From assembly GCA_036388855.1 (NCBI GenBank), contig DASVRA010000009.1, positions 1-40,988 on the forward strand: 40,988 nucleotides of DNA, written 5' to 3'. The notes beneath the pieces are model-generated. The model saw only the letters and a program-made list of their open reading frames with translations, was not told the DNA's origin and ran no database searches. Source of the DNA: DASVRA01 sp036388855 (GTDB lineage: Bacteria > Pseudomonadota > Alphaproteobacteria > Caulobacterales > Caulobacteraceae). The translations under genes and the position numbers were made by a program. Of the stretch, positions 26,890 to 35,106 are shown in pieces. How positions within the stretch are numbered: position 1 is the first letter of the stretch; every line of letters starts with the position of its first letter.

Positions 26890-28017
26890 TCAGGCGACGG
26901 CGGCCGAGCGGACGGGATCGACCTCGGACTGATAGTCCTCGGGCGTGGCGTAGTAGCGGCCGAAGCGGTTCTTGAGAAAGGCGGGCAGGGGGATGTCCTC
27001 CTGCTTGATGAAGCCGTGTGACGGAATGGCGCCCTCCGCCAGCATGTCCAGCACCGCGCAGATGCCCGCCGCGGTGGTGATCTGGATCGCGCTGCGCACC
27101 ACCCCGCCGATCTCCTCCGAATAGACCTTGTTGGCGTAGGTCTTCTGCAGCAGCCGGCCGTCCTTCACCCCGCTGACGGTGACGAAGATGATCACCACGT
27201 CCTGCATCGTGGTCGGCAGGGCGTTCTCCATGATGTCCTTGAGCACCTCGCGCCGGTGGCGCAGGCCGAGGTCGTTGAGCAGCACCTTCATGATCGCGCA
27301 GTGGCCGGGGTAGCGCATGGTGCGGTAGTTCAGGTTCCGCACCTTCCCCTCCAGCGTCTCGGGCAGGGTGCCCAGGCCGCCGGAGGTGTTGAAAGCCTCG
27401 TAGACGACGCCGTCGATCGACAGGCCCTCCAGTTCCTCCATCGCCGGCGTCTCGCGCCGCTGGCCGTCGACGATCGCCTCGCACGGCTCGATGTATTCGT
27501 TGATCACGCCCTCGGTGGACCAGGTCATGTTGTAGTTCAGCGCGTTGTGCGGGTACTTCGGCAGGGCGCCCACCCGCATCTTCACGTCGTGCAGCTCGTC
27601 GAAGTCCTTGAGCAGGTCGGCCGCGACGATGGTGATGAACCCCGGCGCCAGCCCGCACTGGGGGATGAACGCCGTCTCGGCATCACGCGCCAAACCCTTG
27701 ACGTGGCGGGTCGATTTCACGTCCTCGGTCAGATCCAGGTAGTGGGCTCCGCACGCCTTGGCGGCGTCGGCGACCAGCGGCGTGATAGAGTAGGGCGCCG
27801 CCGACAGCACGGCGAACTTGCCGCGCACCGCCGCCTCCAGCGCCGCCTTGTCCTTGACGTCCAGAACCATGGTCTGCACCGGCACGCCCGACTCCAGCCG
27901 GCGCACCGCGTGGGCCGAATGGTCGGCCACGGTGACCCGGTAGTCGCCCGAGCGAGCCAGGAAGTCTGCGATCATCGAGCCGATCTTGCCGGCTCCCACG
28001 AGCAGCACGTCCTTCAC
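26890..28017 (-). CDS. Lysine 6-dehydrogenase/saccharopine DH family
   Basis: A 375-residue saccharopine dehydrogenase-fold oxidoreductase. The Rossmann motif VLLVGAGKIGSMIADFLA is at the N-terminus; family blocks include LSAAPYSITPLVADAAKACG, HYLDLTEDVKSTRHVKGLA, IPQCGLAPGFITIVAADLL, GALPKYPHNALNYNMTWSTE and NTSGGLGTLPETLEGKVRN. The length and wording fit lysine 6-dehydrogenase as known from Agrobacterium-type bacteria, which oxidises lysine to aminoadipate semialdehyde; saccharopine reductase is the alternative. The adjacent semialdehyde dehydrogenase supports either. The GTG start at 28017 has GGGAGG six bases upstream, better than the longer opening at 28071. Confidence 0.85.
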   Translation of the reverse strand: MKDVLLVGAGKIGSMIADFLARSGDYRVTVADHSAHAVRRLESGVPVQTMVLDVKDKAALEAAVRGKFAVLSAAPYSITPLVADAAKACGAHYLDLTEDVKSTRHVKGLARDAETAFIPQCGLAPGFITIVAADLLKDFDELHDVKMRVGALPKYPHNALNYNMTWSTEGVINEYIEPCEAIVDGQRRETPAMEELEGLSIDGVVYEAFNTSGGLGTLPETLEGKVRNLNYRTMRYPGHCAIMKVLLNDLGLRHRREVLKDIMENALPTTMQDVVIIFVTVSGVKDGRLLQKTYANKVYSEEIGGVVRSAIQITTAAGICAVLDMLAEGAIPSHGFIKQEDIPLPAFLKNRFGRYYATPEDYQSEVDPVRSAAVA

Positions 28018-28143
28018 GGCGGCCTCCCCTAATTTGATGCGAAGCGGCGAACATGGCGCCTGCCTCGGCAAGCCGCCATTGCCAGCTTGCCGGAATGACC
28101 GCTACCTTCCGGCGGACTGCCGAGCCGCTTCGGCGGAACGCCC

Positions 28144-28569
28144 ATGGACGACATCGACCGCCAACTGCTGGCCAAGCTCCGCGAGAACGCCCGCGCCTCC
28201 ACCGTGTCGCTGGCGCGGAGCCTCGGCCTGTCGCGCACCACGGTGCAGAGCCGCATCGCCCGAATGGAGCGCGCGCGGGTGATCGCAGGCTACACCGTCC
28301 GCACCGCCGAGGAGGTGGAGCGCGGCCACATCCGCGCGCTGGTGATGATCACCGTCGGTCCCAAACGCTCTGCCGCGGTGGAGCAGGCGCTGCGCAAGAT
28401 GCCGGAGGTGCGGGCGCTGCACTCGGTCAACGGCGCCTTCGACATGATCGCCGAAACCTCCACCCCCGCAATCGGCGACATGGACGCCCTGATCGACCGC
28501 ATCGGCGCGCTTGAGGGCGTGGAGCGGACCACCTCCTCGATCATCCTCTCGACCCGGATCGAGCGCTAG
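28144..28569 (+). CDS. Lrp/AsnC-family transcriptional regulator
   Basis: A 141-residue Lrp/AsnC protein: N-terminal helix-turn-helix (DIDRQLLAKLRENARASTVS, LGLSRTTVQSRIARMERARV) and C-terminal RAM ligand-binding domain (RALVMITVGPKRSAAVEQAL, HSVNGAFDMIAE, RTTSSIILSTRIER). It is divergent from the lysine dehydrogenase-like gene with 126 bases between, the usual layout for a regulator of an amino-acid catabolic operon. Lysine or a derivative is a sensible effector, by inference. Confidence 0.93.
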   Translation: MDDIDRQLLAKLRENARASTVSLARSLGLSRTTVQSRIARMERARVIAGYTVRTAEEVERGHIRALVMITVGPKRSAAVEQALRKMPEVRALHSVNGAFDMIAETSTPAIGDMDALIDRIGALEGVERTTSSIILSTRIER

Positions 28570-28576
28570 ACAGCGA

Positions 28577-28608
28577 AAAAGCCTCGCCCTTTGGGGCGAG
28601 GCTTTCCC
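28577..28608. terminator. Bidirectional rho-independent terminator
   Basis: A 10-bp perfect stem (AGCCTCGCCC at 28580-28589, loop TTTG, GGGCGAGGCT at 28594-28603) lies between the ends of the convergent lrp-type gene and the disordered-protein gene. The A-run at 28576-28580 gives a T-run on the minus strand, so termination should be stronger leftward; plus-strand transcripts get a weak TTCCCTT. Confidence 0.85.
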
Positions 28609-28627
28609 TTAGGTCCTTTCGCCAGGC

Positions 28628-29941
28628 TTAGTGCCGCGAGGTGTCCTCGTCCTTGTCGCGGTTCTTGCCTTGGTCGGCCTTGTTCTTGCCGTCCGACACC
28701 GCGCTGAGTTGCGGGTTGAACATGGCGCCGCCTTCACCCGAAGCGCCGCCGGATTGGGCCTGCTGCCCCTGGTCCGCCTGTTCTTCGCCCGCGCCGGGCC
28801 CAGCCGCCGAGATAGTGCCCTCGCTCGAACCGGCGTTCGAGTAGCCTTTGTCCAGCGCGCTGGCCTCGCCCCGGCCATAGCCGCCGCGGCCGTCGCCAAT
28901 GTCCTCGGCCGAGGTGCCGTGGCCGACGAACTGATGGCCGGTGGTGGAGCCGGCGGGCTCAAGGTCGTTGCGGTGCATGCCCTGCGAGATGTTCGAGCCG
29001 CCCGAGCTGAAGCTCTGGAAGCCGCCAAAGCTCTGCCGCCCCGACGGGTTCTGCTCGCCCGAACGTTCCTGCGAGCCTTCCTGGCCGCCCTGCTGCTGGC
29101 CGCTTTGGCCCTGTTGTTGGCCGCGCCAGTCGCTGAAGGTGGAGTGGAACTGCGAGCGCCGCTGGTCGCGGAAGCTGCGGTACTCCTCGTCGTGCTTGCG
29201 GGCCTGCTCCTCGCGCCAGCGGGAATACTCGCTGTCGTAGCTGGAGAGCTGCTGGTTGCGCCAGTGCAGGTAGTCGGGCTCGTGCTCATGGTCCTCGTGG
29301 CCGCGCCCGCGGATGCGGTCGCCCATCTCGCGCATCCGGTCGCCAAGTCCGCGATGATCATCGTCGCCGCGGCCGGAGACGCGGCGGTGGTCGTCATGGT
29401 CGCGGTCGCGGGACCAGGGTGCGCGGTTGGGCATGAAGCCCAGGTCCTCGCGCTCGTCGGCGCCGCGCGCGGCGCGGTCCAGCGCCGGGTTGGCCCCGAT
29501 CAGCCCGCCCGAGCCGCCGAGGCTGCGCTGGCGGCTGCCTTCCTGGCCGAAGTCGCCGCCGTAGCCGCTCTGGCCCTGGCCGCCGCGCGGGTAGCCGCCA
29601 CGGCCCCAGTCGCCCTGACCGGTGCTGGAGCGCTCCTGGTCGCGCCCGCCACGGTTCGCCTGCCAGCCGCTGTCCTCGTAGCGCTGGTCGTCGCGCCACT
29701 GCGAACGCCGCGCCGAGCCGAAGTCTTCGTTCTGCCCGTAGGTAGAGTGGCCCTGGCTGCGGCCCCAGCGCCAGTCGTCGTTCTGGCCGCGCTCATCGCG
29801 CCCGGCCTGTGAGCCGGAGCGGCCGCCGCCCCATGAACGCTGCTGCTCGCCGCCCTGGCCAAAGCGGCGTTCGTCATCCTGATCGCGCCATCGCTCGTCG
29901 CGCTCGCCGAAGCGGTGGTCGTCATGGTCGAAACGGGGCAT
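28628..29941 (-). CDS. Disordered Gly/Arg/Asp-rich hydrophilic protein
   Basis: A 437-residue protein with almost no hydrophobic core, rich in Gly, Arg, Asp, Gln and Ser. The N-terminus alternates His/Asp/Arg (MPRFDHDDHRFGERDERWRD), then come RSWGGGRSGSQ and Gly/Gln stretches. A charged, aromatic-spaced helical block at about residues 225-300 (DYLHWRNQQLSSYDSEYSRW, ARKHDEEYRSFRDQRRSQFH, STFSDWRGQQQ) is the most conserved-looking part and resembles a segment of uncharacterised alphaproteobacterial proteins often linked to stress. The C-terminal tail is Lys/Asp-rich. ATG at 29941 has GAGGAG seven bases upstream. There is no signal peptide. It may act as a hydrophilin-like stress protein; this is inference. 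Confidence 0.75.
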   Translation of the reverse strand: MPRFDHDDHRFGERDERWRDQDDERRFGQGGEQQRSWGGGRSGSQAGRDERGQNDDWRWGRSQGHSTYGQNEDFGSARRSQWRDDQRYEDSGWQANRGGRDQERSSTGQGDWGRGGYPRGGQGQSGYGGDFGQEGSRQRSLGGSGGLIGANPALDRAARGADEREDLGFMPNRAPWSRDRDHDDHRRVSGRGDDDHRGLGDRMREMGDRIRGRGHEDHEHEPDYLHWRNQQLSSYDSEYSRWREEQARKHDEEYRSFRDQRRSQFHSTFSDWRGQQQGQSGQQQGGQEGSQERSGEQNPSGRQSFGGFQSFSSGGSNISQGMHRNDLEPAGSTTGHQFVGHGTSAEDIGDGRGGYGRGEASALDKGYSNAGSSEGTISAAGPGAGEEQADQGQQAQSGGASGEGGAMFNPQLSAVSDGKNKADQGKNRDKDEDTSRH

Positions 29942-30047
29942 GGTGAAGCTCCTCGCAAAGGTTGGCTGCCGACCTTCCAACCCGTCTCGGCCCCCCTGCG
30001 TTCCAAGCTTCACCCCATCGTCATCAGCGCCGCCGAGTCGCGCTTGG

Positions 30048-30707
<660 letters not shown>

Positions 30708-30773
30708 CGCGGTCTCCGGGAGTCGGCGCCTCTTCGCACGCGTGGACGCCGGCGCGCAAAATCCGTTGGACCT

Positions 30774-30800
30774 TGTCGGATAGAAGCGGCTTGGTTCGTC
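30774..30800 (+). promoter_or_regulatory. Candidate ECF42-type promoter
   Basis: TGTCGG (30774-30779), 17 bases and CGTC (30797-30800) lie about 36 bases before the first DGPF gene. ECF42 sigma factors are reported to use a TGTCGA-like -35 and a CGA/CGTC-like -10, so the sigma factor encoded at 31794 may read this promoter. The match is by eye. Confidence 0.4.
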
Positions 30801-30836
30801 CTAGGAGCGCAACAGCCGCAAGAAGGAGGCAAGCCG

Positions 30837-31268
30837 ATGAAGTTCATGGTCATGGTCCGGGCCGACGTGGGCACCGAGCGCGGCGACATGCCCACCCGGG
30901 AGCTGCTGGAAGCGATGATGAAGTTCAACCAGGAAATGATCGACGCCGGCGTGATGGTCTCCGGCGACGGCCTTCGCCCCAGCTCCAGGAATGCCGCCCG
31001 CATCACCTTCCGCGGCGGCGAGCGGATCGTCACCGACGGTCCCTTCGCTGAGACCAAGGAGCTGATCGCCGGCTACTGGATCATCGACGTCCCCTCGTTC
31101 GAGGACGCGATCAACTGGATGAAACGCTGCCCCGATCCCCAGACCGGCGGCGAATCGGTGCTGGAGATCCGCCAGGTGGTCCTGCCCGAGGACTTCGGCG
31201 AGCAGTTCACGCCGGACATGCAGGAGTGGGAGGAGAAGCAGCGGGCGCTGGAGGAGGGGCGGCGCTAG
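30837..31268 (+). CDS. YCII/DGPF-domain protein 1
   Basis: A 143-residue protein of the YCII-related DGPF family. The ferredoxin-like core begins MKFMVMVRADVGTERGDMPT and carries the name-giving motif in RIVTDGPFAETKELIAGYWI, followed by VPSFEDAINWMKRCPDP. Proteins of this kind accompany ECF42 sigma factors and are thought to act with them, possibly as enzymes; the biochemistry is unknown. AAGGAGG lies seven bases before the ATG. A second DGPF gene and the sigma factor follow, separated by a REP-like block. Confidence 0.9.
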   Translation: MKFMVMVRADVGTERGDMPTRELLEAMMKFNQEMIDAGVMVSGDGLRPSSRNAARITFRGGERIVTDGPFAETKELIAGYWIIDVPSFEDAINWMKRCPDPQTGGESVLEIRQVVLPEDFGEQFTPDMQEWEEKQRALEEGRR

Positions 31269-31283
31269 AGCTCTCGCCCGAAA

Positions 31284-31387
31284 GCCTCGTCCCTCGACAG
31301 GCTCAGGGTGAGGTTTTCTACTGCGCCTCCATAGCTCTCACACTGCGCCTCAGTAGCCCTCATCCTGAGTTTTCGAAGGACGAAGGC
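31284..31387. repeat. REP-like inverted repeat with tandem 22-mer
   Basis: Two inverted copies of a repeat of the TCATCCTGAG...TCGAAGGACGA type lie at 31284-31313 (CCTCGACAGGCTCAGGGTGA) and 31357-31387 (CCTCATCCTGAGTTTTCGAA). Between them are two imperfect tandem copies of a 22-base unit beginning ACTGCGCCTC (31320-31341 and 31342-31363, 18 of 22 identical). It splits the two DGPF genes. Confidence 0.7.
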
Positions 31388-31425
31388 GGTCCATAAACCC
31401 CTGAACAGCGAGCCTAGGAACCCCC

Positions 31426-31797
31426 ATGCTCTACGCCATCCTCTGCTACGACAATGAAGAGGTCGTCGGCGCCTGGTCCAAGGCCGAGGACGACGCTGTC
31501 ATGGCGCGGCTGGGCGCCGTGCAGCAGAACCTGGCCGCGCAGGGGCGCCTCGGTCCGGTCGCGCGGCTGCTACCCACCACCGCCGCCACCACCGTGCGCA
31601 AAGGCAAGGAGGCGCTGGTGCTGGATGGCCCCTTCGCCGAAACCAAGGAGCAGCTGCTCGGCTTTTACGTCGTCGATTGCCCCTCGCTGGACGACGCGAT
31701 CGACACCGCCAAGGAGCTAGCCCGCGCCAGCGGCTCGGCGGGCGCCTATGAGCTGCGCCCGATCGGCTACTTCCAGCCGGGCGCGGCGCCGGTATGA
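31426..31797 (+). CDS. YCII/DGPF-domain protein 2
   Basis: A 123-residue YCII/DGPF protein, paralogous to the one upstream. It starts MLYAILCYDNEEVVGAWSKA and contains LVLDGPFAETKEQLLGFYVV and CPSLDDAIDTAKELARAS. Its stop overlaps the start of the sigma factor gene (ATGA at 31794), so the pair is translationally coupled, the typical arrangement for this type. No strong ribosome binding site is seen before the ATG. Confidence 0.9.
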   Translation: MLYAILCYDNEEVVGAWSKAEDDAVMARLGAVQQNLAAQGRLGPVARLLPTTAATTVRKGKEALVLDGPFAETKEQLLGFYVVDCPSLDDAIDTAKELARASGSAGAYELRPIGYFQPGAAPV

Positions 31798-33053
31798 CCG
31801 ACCCGGCCTGGATCGACGCGGCCCTGACCGCCGCCCGCCCCCAGGCCGTGGGCGCGCTGCTCCGCTACTTCCGCGACCTCGACACCGCTGAGGAGGCGTT
31901 CCAGGACGCCTGCCTGCGCGCCCTGAAGAACTGGCCGGAAAAAGGCCCGCCGCGCGACCCGGCCGCCTGGCTGATCATGGTCGGCCGCAACGCCGGCATC
32001 GACGTCGCCCGCCGCCGCGTCCGCCAGACCGAACTGCCTGACGAGGCGCGCCTCTCCGACCTCGACGACGCCGAGACCCCGCTGGCCGAGCGGCTCGACA
32101 ACGCCGACTACCGCGACGACGTCCTGCGCCTGCTGTTCGTCTGCGGCCATCCCGAACTGCCCGCGACCCAGCAGATCGCGCTGGCGCTCCGCATCGTCTC
32201 CGGCCTGTCAGTGAAGCAGATCGCCCGCGCCTTCCTAGTCTCCGAAGCGGCGATGGAGCAGCGCATCACCCGCGCCAAGGCCCGCATCGCCGCCTCCGGC
32301 GCCGCGTTCGAGACCCCCCACGCCGTGGAGCGGGCCGAGCGTGTCGGCGCGGTCGCCGCCATGGTCTACCTGATCTTCAACGAGGGCTATTCGGCCGCGG
32401 GCGACACCGCCGGCGCCCGGGCGCCGCTCTGCGACGAGGCCATCCGCCTGGCCCGCCTGCTCCTGCGGCTGTTCCAGGCCGAGCCCGAGATCATGGGTCT
32501 GCTGGCGCTGATGCTGCTCCAGCACGCCCGCGCCGGCGCCCGGTTCGACTCCGCGGGCGAGGTGGTCCTGCTGGAGCATCAGGACCGGCGCCTGTGGGAC
32601 CCGAAGCTGATCGCCGAGGGCCTCGCCCTGGTCGACAAGGCCTTGCGCCACCGCCGCCCAGGCCCCTACCAGATCCAGGCCGCAATCGCCGCGCTGCACG
32701 CCCGCGCCCCGAGCTTCGCCGACACCGGCTGGGAGGAGATCGCCCTGCTCTACGAGGCGCTGGAGGCGATGCAGCCCTCGCCGGTGGTGGCGCTCAACCG
32801 CGCCGTCGCCGTCTCCCGCGTGCGCGGGCCCGAAGCGGCGCTGGCGCTGATCGAGCCGCTGACGCCCTCCCTGTCCGGCTACTTCTACTTCCATGGCGCG
32901 CGCGGCGCCCTGCTCAAGCAACTCGGCCGCGCCGGCGAGGCGAGGGCGGCCTTCAATCGCGCCATCGCGCTGGCCAACACCGCCGCCGAAGCCGCCCACA
33001 TCCGCAAAGAGCTGGACTGCATGGCCGGGGAGGGCTCGCCAATCCCGGCTTGA
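31794..33053 (+). CDS. ECF sigma factor, ECF42-like, long C-terminal part
   Basis: A 419-residue sigma-70 family protein. Region 2 covers about 10-90 (ALLRYFRDLDTAEEAFQDAC, AAWLIMVGRNAGIDVARRR) and region 4 about 105-170 (LRIVSGLSVKQIARAFLVSE, AAMEQRITRAKARIAASGAA). A long C-terminal extension (DUF6596/TPR-like; FNEGYSAAGDTAGARAPLCD, LLLRLFQAEPEIMGLLALML, FYFHGARGALLKQLGRAGEA) replaces an anti-sigma factor. Length, extension and DGPF partners match ECF42, where the C-terminal part is needed for activity. No anti-sigma gene is nearby. It is coupled to DGPF gene 2. Confidence 0.92.
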   Translation: MTDPAWIDAALTAARPQAVGALLRYFRDLDTAEEAFQDACLRALKNWPEKGPPRDPAAWLIMVGRNAGIDVARRRVRQTELPDEARLSDLDDAETPLAERLDNADYRDDVLRLLFVCGHPELPATQQIALALRIVSGLSVKQIARAFLVSEAAMEQRITRAKARIAASGAAFETPHAVERAERVGAVAAMVYLIFNEGYSAAGDTAGARAPLCDEAIRLARLLLRLFQAEPEIMGLLALMLLQHARAGARFDSAGEVVLLEHQDRRLWDPKLIAEGLALVDKALRHRRPGPYQIQAAIAALHARAPSFADTGWEEIALLYEALEAMQPSPVVALNRAVAVSRVRGPEAALALIEPLTPSLSGYFYFHGARGALLKQLGRAGEARAAFNRAIALANTAAEAAHIRKELDCMAGEGSPIPA

Positions 33054-33097
33054 GCCCCCGCCCAGAACCTTTGCCGCCGCGGCGGCATTAGCTCCCC

Positions 33098-34348
33098 ATG
33101 GCCCAGGCGCGCGAGAGCATCTTCCCGACCTTCTTCCTCTCGGGCTTCGAGTGCTCGACCTTCATCTGGAAGGACCAGGGGCGCCGCAACCTGGTCGAGG
33201 AGACCCGCCACCGCGAGCACGCCGACTGGGACTACGGCTTCCTCGCCTCCCTCGGCATCGCGGTGGCGCGCGAGGGCATCCCCTGGCCGCTGGTGGACCA
33301 GGGCGGCGGGCGCTACGACTTCAGCTACATCGACCCGTTCATAGAAGCGATGAACCGGCACAAGGTGCTCCCCGTCTGGGATCTTTGCCACTACGGCTAC
33401 CCCGACCGCTGCGACCCCTTCGGCGAAGACTTCGCCGACTGCTTCGAGGCCTATGCGCGCGCGGCGGCCGAGTACGTGCTGCCCAAGGTGCGTGGCCCGC
33501 ACTTCTTCACCCCGATGAACGAGATCACCTTCTTCGGCTTCATGGGCGGGGAGTGGGCCTGGTCCGCCCCGTTCGGCACGACCAGGGAGAGCAACCACGC
33601 GCTCCGCCGCGCCTGCTGCGCCGCTGACCTGCGCGCCGTCCACGCCATCCGCGAACTCGACCCGGAGGCGCGGATGATCCACATCGACCCGCTGGTGAAC
33701 ATCGTCGCGCCGGGCGACCGGCCCGACCTGCGCGAGACCTGCCGCCACGAGACCTTTGAGGACACCTTCTACGCCTGGGACATCCTGGCCGGGATGAAGC
33801 ATCCCGAGCTCGGCGGCTCGCCCGAGGCGCTCGATATCCTGGGGGTCAACTGCTACTCCTTCGGCCAGATGGAGTACCGCGAGCACGGGCCGCACCAATC
33901 CCTGCCGCCGGACGACCCGCGCATTCTGCCGCTCGGCGTCCTCCTCAAGTACGCCCACGACCGCTACGAACGCCCGATGATCATCGCCGAGTCCTCGGGG
34001 CTGGAGGACGGCCGCGAGGACTGGCTGCGCGACGTGACCACCGAGGCGCTGGCGGCGGTGCGCCAGGGGCTGGACCTGCACGGCGTCTGCCTGTTCCCCG
34101 CCGTGGACATGCCCGACTGGCACAACGGCAAGTGGGTCAACAACGGCATCGCCGACATCGACGACTCCACCCCCGAGTTCCGCCGCCTGCCGGTGCAGGC
34201 CTACGTCGACGAGCTGCGACGCTGGCAAAAGCTGTTCGGCCGGGTCACCGAGCTGGACGCGGACCCCTTCGACAAGCCGGTCGATCTGAACGACATCCGC
34301 CGCGCGGCCGAGCGGGTGGACGCCACGAGCGACCGCGACTGGCATTGA
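33098..34348 (+). CDS. GH1-like (beta/alpha)8 hydrolase
   Basis: A 416-residue protein resembling glycoside hydrolase family 1. Early barrel residues (FFLSGFECSTFIW; WDYGFLASLGIAVAREGIPW) lead to VLPVWDLCHYGYPDR (the His of GH1 substrate binding), the acid/base region HFFTPMNEITFFG with Glu142, LGVNCYSFGQMEYR, and the nucleophile region ERPMIIAESSG with Glu298. The flanking residues (MNEI for the usual FNEP; AESS for TENG) differ from classic beta-glucosidases, so substrate is uncertain. There is no signal peptide. The ATG at 33098 has no ribosome binding site. It stands 44 bases after the sigma factor gene. Confidence 0.75.
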   Translation: MAQARESIFPTFFLSGFECSTFIWKDQGRRNLVEETRHREHADWDYGFLASLGIAVAREGIPWPLVDQGGGRYDFSYIDPFIEAMNRHKVLPVWDLCHYGYPDRCDPFGEDFADCFEAYARAAAEYVLPKVRGPHFFTPMNEITFFGFMGGEWAWSAPFGTTRESNHALRRACCAADLRAVHAIRELDPEARMIHIDPLVNIVAPGDRPDLRETCRHETFEDTFYAWDILAGMKHPELGGSPEALDILGVNCYSFGQMEYREHGPHQSLPPDDPRILPLGVLLKYAHDRYERPMIIAESSGLEDGREDWLRDVTTEALAAVRQGLDLHGVCLFPAVDMPDWHNGKWVNNGIADIDDSTPEFRRLPVQAYVDELRRWQKLFGRVTELDADPFDKPVDLNDIRRAAERVDATSDRDWH

Positions 34349-34365
34349 GGCCGCGTTCAGCCGCG

Positions 34366-34429
34366 GTTCAGCTTCGCCCGCGCGTGCTTCCGCGGGCGGG
34401 GAAACCTCCGCTTTCCCCGCAAGTTGAAC
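34366..34429 (+). ncRNA. Predicted three-way-junction RNA element
   Basis: Three nested helices close one 64-base structure: P1 34366-34374 with 34421-34429 (eight Watson-Crick pairs and one G-U), P2 34375-34382 with 34391-34398 (CGCCCGCG/CGCGGGCG), and P3 about 34399-34404 with 34412-34417 (GGGAAA/TTTCCC). The G-U pair would be A-C on the other strand, so the plus-strand RNA is favoured. It lies between the GH1-like gene and a small secreted protein and may be a leader element or a terminator-like structure; there is no T-tract after it. Confidence 0.4.
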
Positions 34430-34472
34430 GGTCATGGGCGGCGCTGTCGCGCCCGCCGCGGGAGAGACTGAG

Positions 34473-34793
34473 ATGATGTTCGCAGCATTGGCGGCGGCCA
34501 TGAGCCTGATGGCGCAAGGCTATGGCTCGGACACGGGCGGCATGGTGCAGGCCACCAAATACCTGTGCCGGCCGACGGCCACGGCGACGGTGTCGAGCCC
34601 GCCGGTGTGCAAGGGCGGCGGCCCGCTGGAGGCCCAGCCCGCCTGCTTCTGCAGCGGCATCTACACCATCCGCGAGGAGCCCGCCTGCAACCGCGACGGC
34701 ACCCCCGCGATGTTCCCGGCGGGGCATCGGCTGAGCAAGTACGAGAACGACCGCCTGATCAGCTGCATCGACTGGCAGCGCCGGCGGCGGTAG
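34473..34793 (+). CDS. Small Cys-rich exported hypothetical protein
   Basis: A 106-residue protein of unknown function. A short hydrophobic start (MMFAALAAAMSLMAQG) looks like a signal peptide. The mature part contains six Cys (YLCRP, PVCKG, ACFCSG, PACNRD, ISCID), an even number that suggests disulfides in the periplasm or outside. GGGAG lies about eight bases before ATG 34473; the ATG at 34434 would add 13 polar residues ahead of the hydrophobic stretch. It is preceded by the predicted three-way-junction RNA. Confidence 0.6.
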   Translation: MMFAALAAAMSLMAQGYGSDTGGMVQATKYLCRPTATATVSSPPVCKGGGPLEAQPACFCSGIYTIREEPACNRDGTPAMFPAGHRLSKYENDRLISCIDWQRRRR

Positions 34794-34874
34794 CGGCTGA
34801 GCTTCTAGCGTTTGTGAAGGCGCGGAACACAGTGGCGGGCTAGCCGATTCCGCTTCCACACGTGGAGCAGGCAA

Positions 34875-35045
34875 GTGGAAAGCGTCGAGTCCCTTAGGGA
34901 GGCAGCCCGTACGGCGCGCCGGCAAGCGCGAACGGACGTGGACCCAGCCACCGCGCAGGCCCTGCTGGATATGGCCGTCGAGCTTGAGCAGAGGGCCCAT
35001 GCCCTGGAGCGGCGACAGCGGGAGCCGCAAAGGCGCTCCGGCTAG
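34875..35045 (+). CDS. Small helical hypothetical protein
   Basis: A 56-residue protein starting with GTG (MESVESLREAARTARRQART ...). It is highly charged and almost all helical, with VDPATAQALLDMAVELEQRA resembling short alphaproteobacterial proteins of unknown function that share an 'LLxMAxxxExxA' pattern. GGAG at 34863-34866 gives good spacing. It lies between the Cys-rich protein and the convergent Rieske/reductase gene. Confidence 0.5.
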   Translation: MESVESLREAARTARRQARTDVDPATAQALLDMAVELEQRAHALERRQREPQRRSG

Positions 35046-35106
35046 GCCTTCCGCCCCCGGCCTCTGGTCTTGGGGCTCAGACCTGCAACCGCGACGGCCC
35101 CCGCCG

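Noticed and set aside
28631..29812. 393-codon plus-strand frame rich in Ala, Val and Leu that looks like a membrane protein
   Set aside because: It is the complement of the Gly/Arg/Asp-rich gene, which has a good ribosome binding site and terminator; complementing its codons gives hydrophobic residues automatically.
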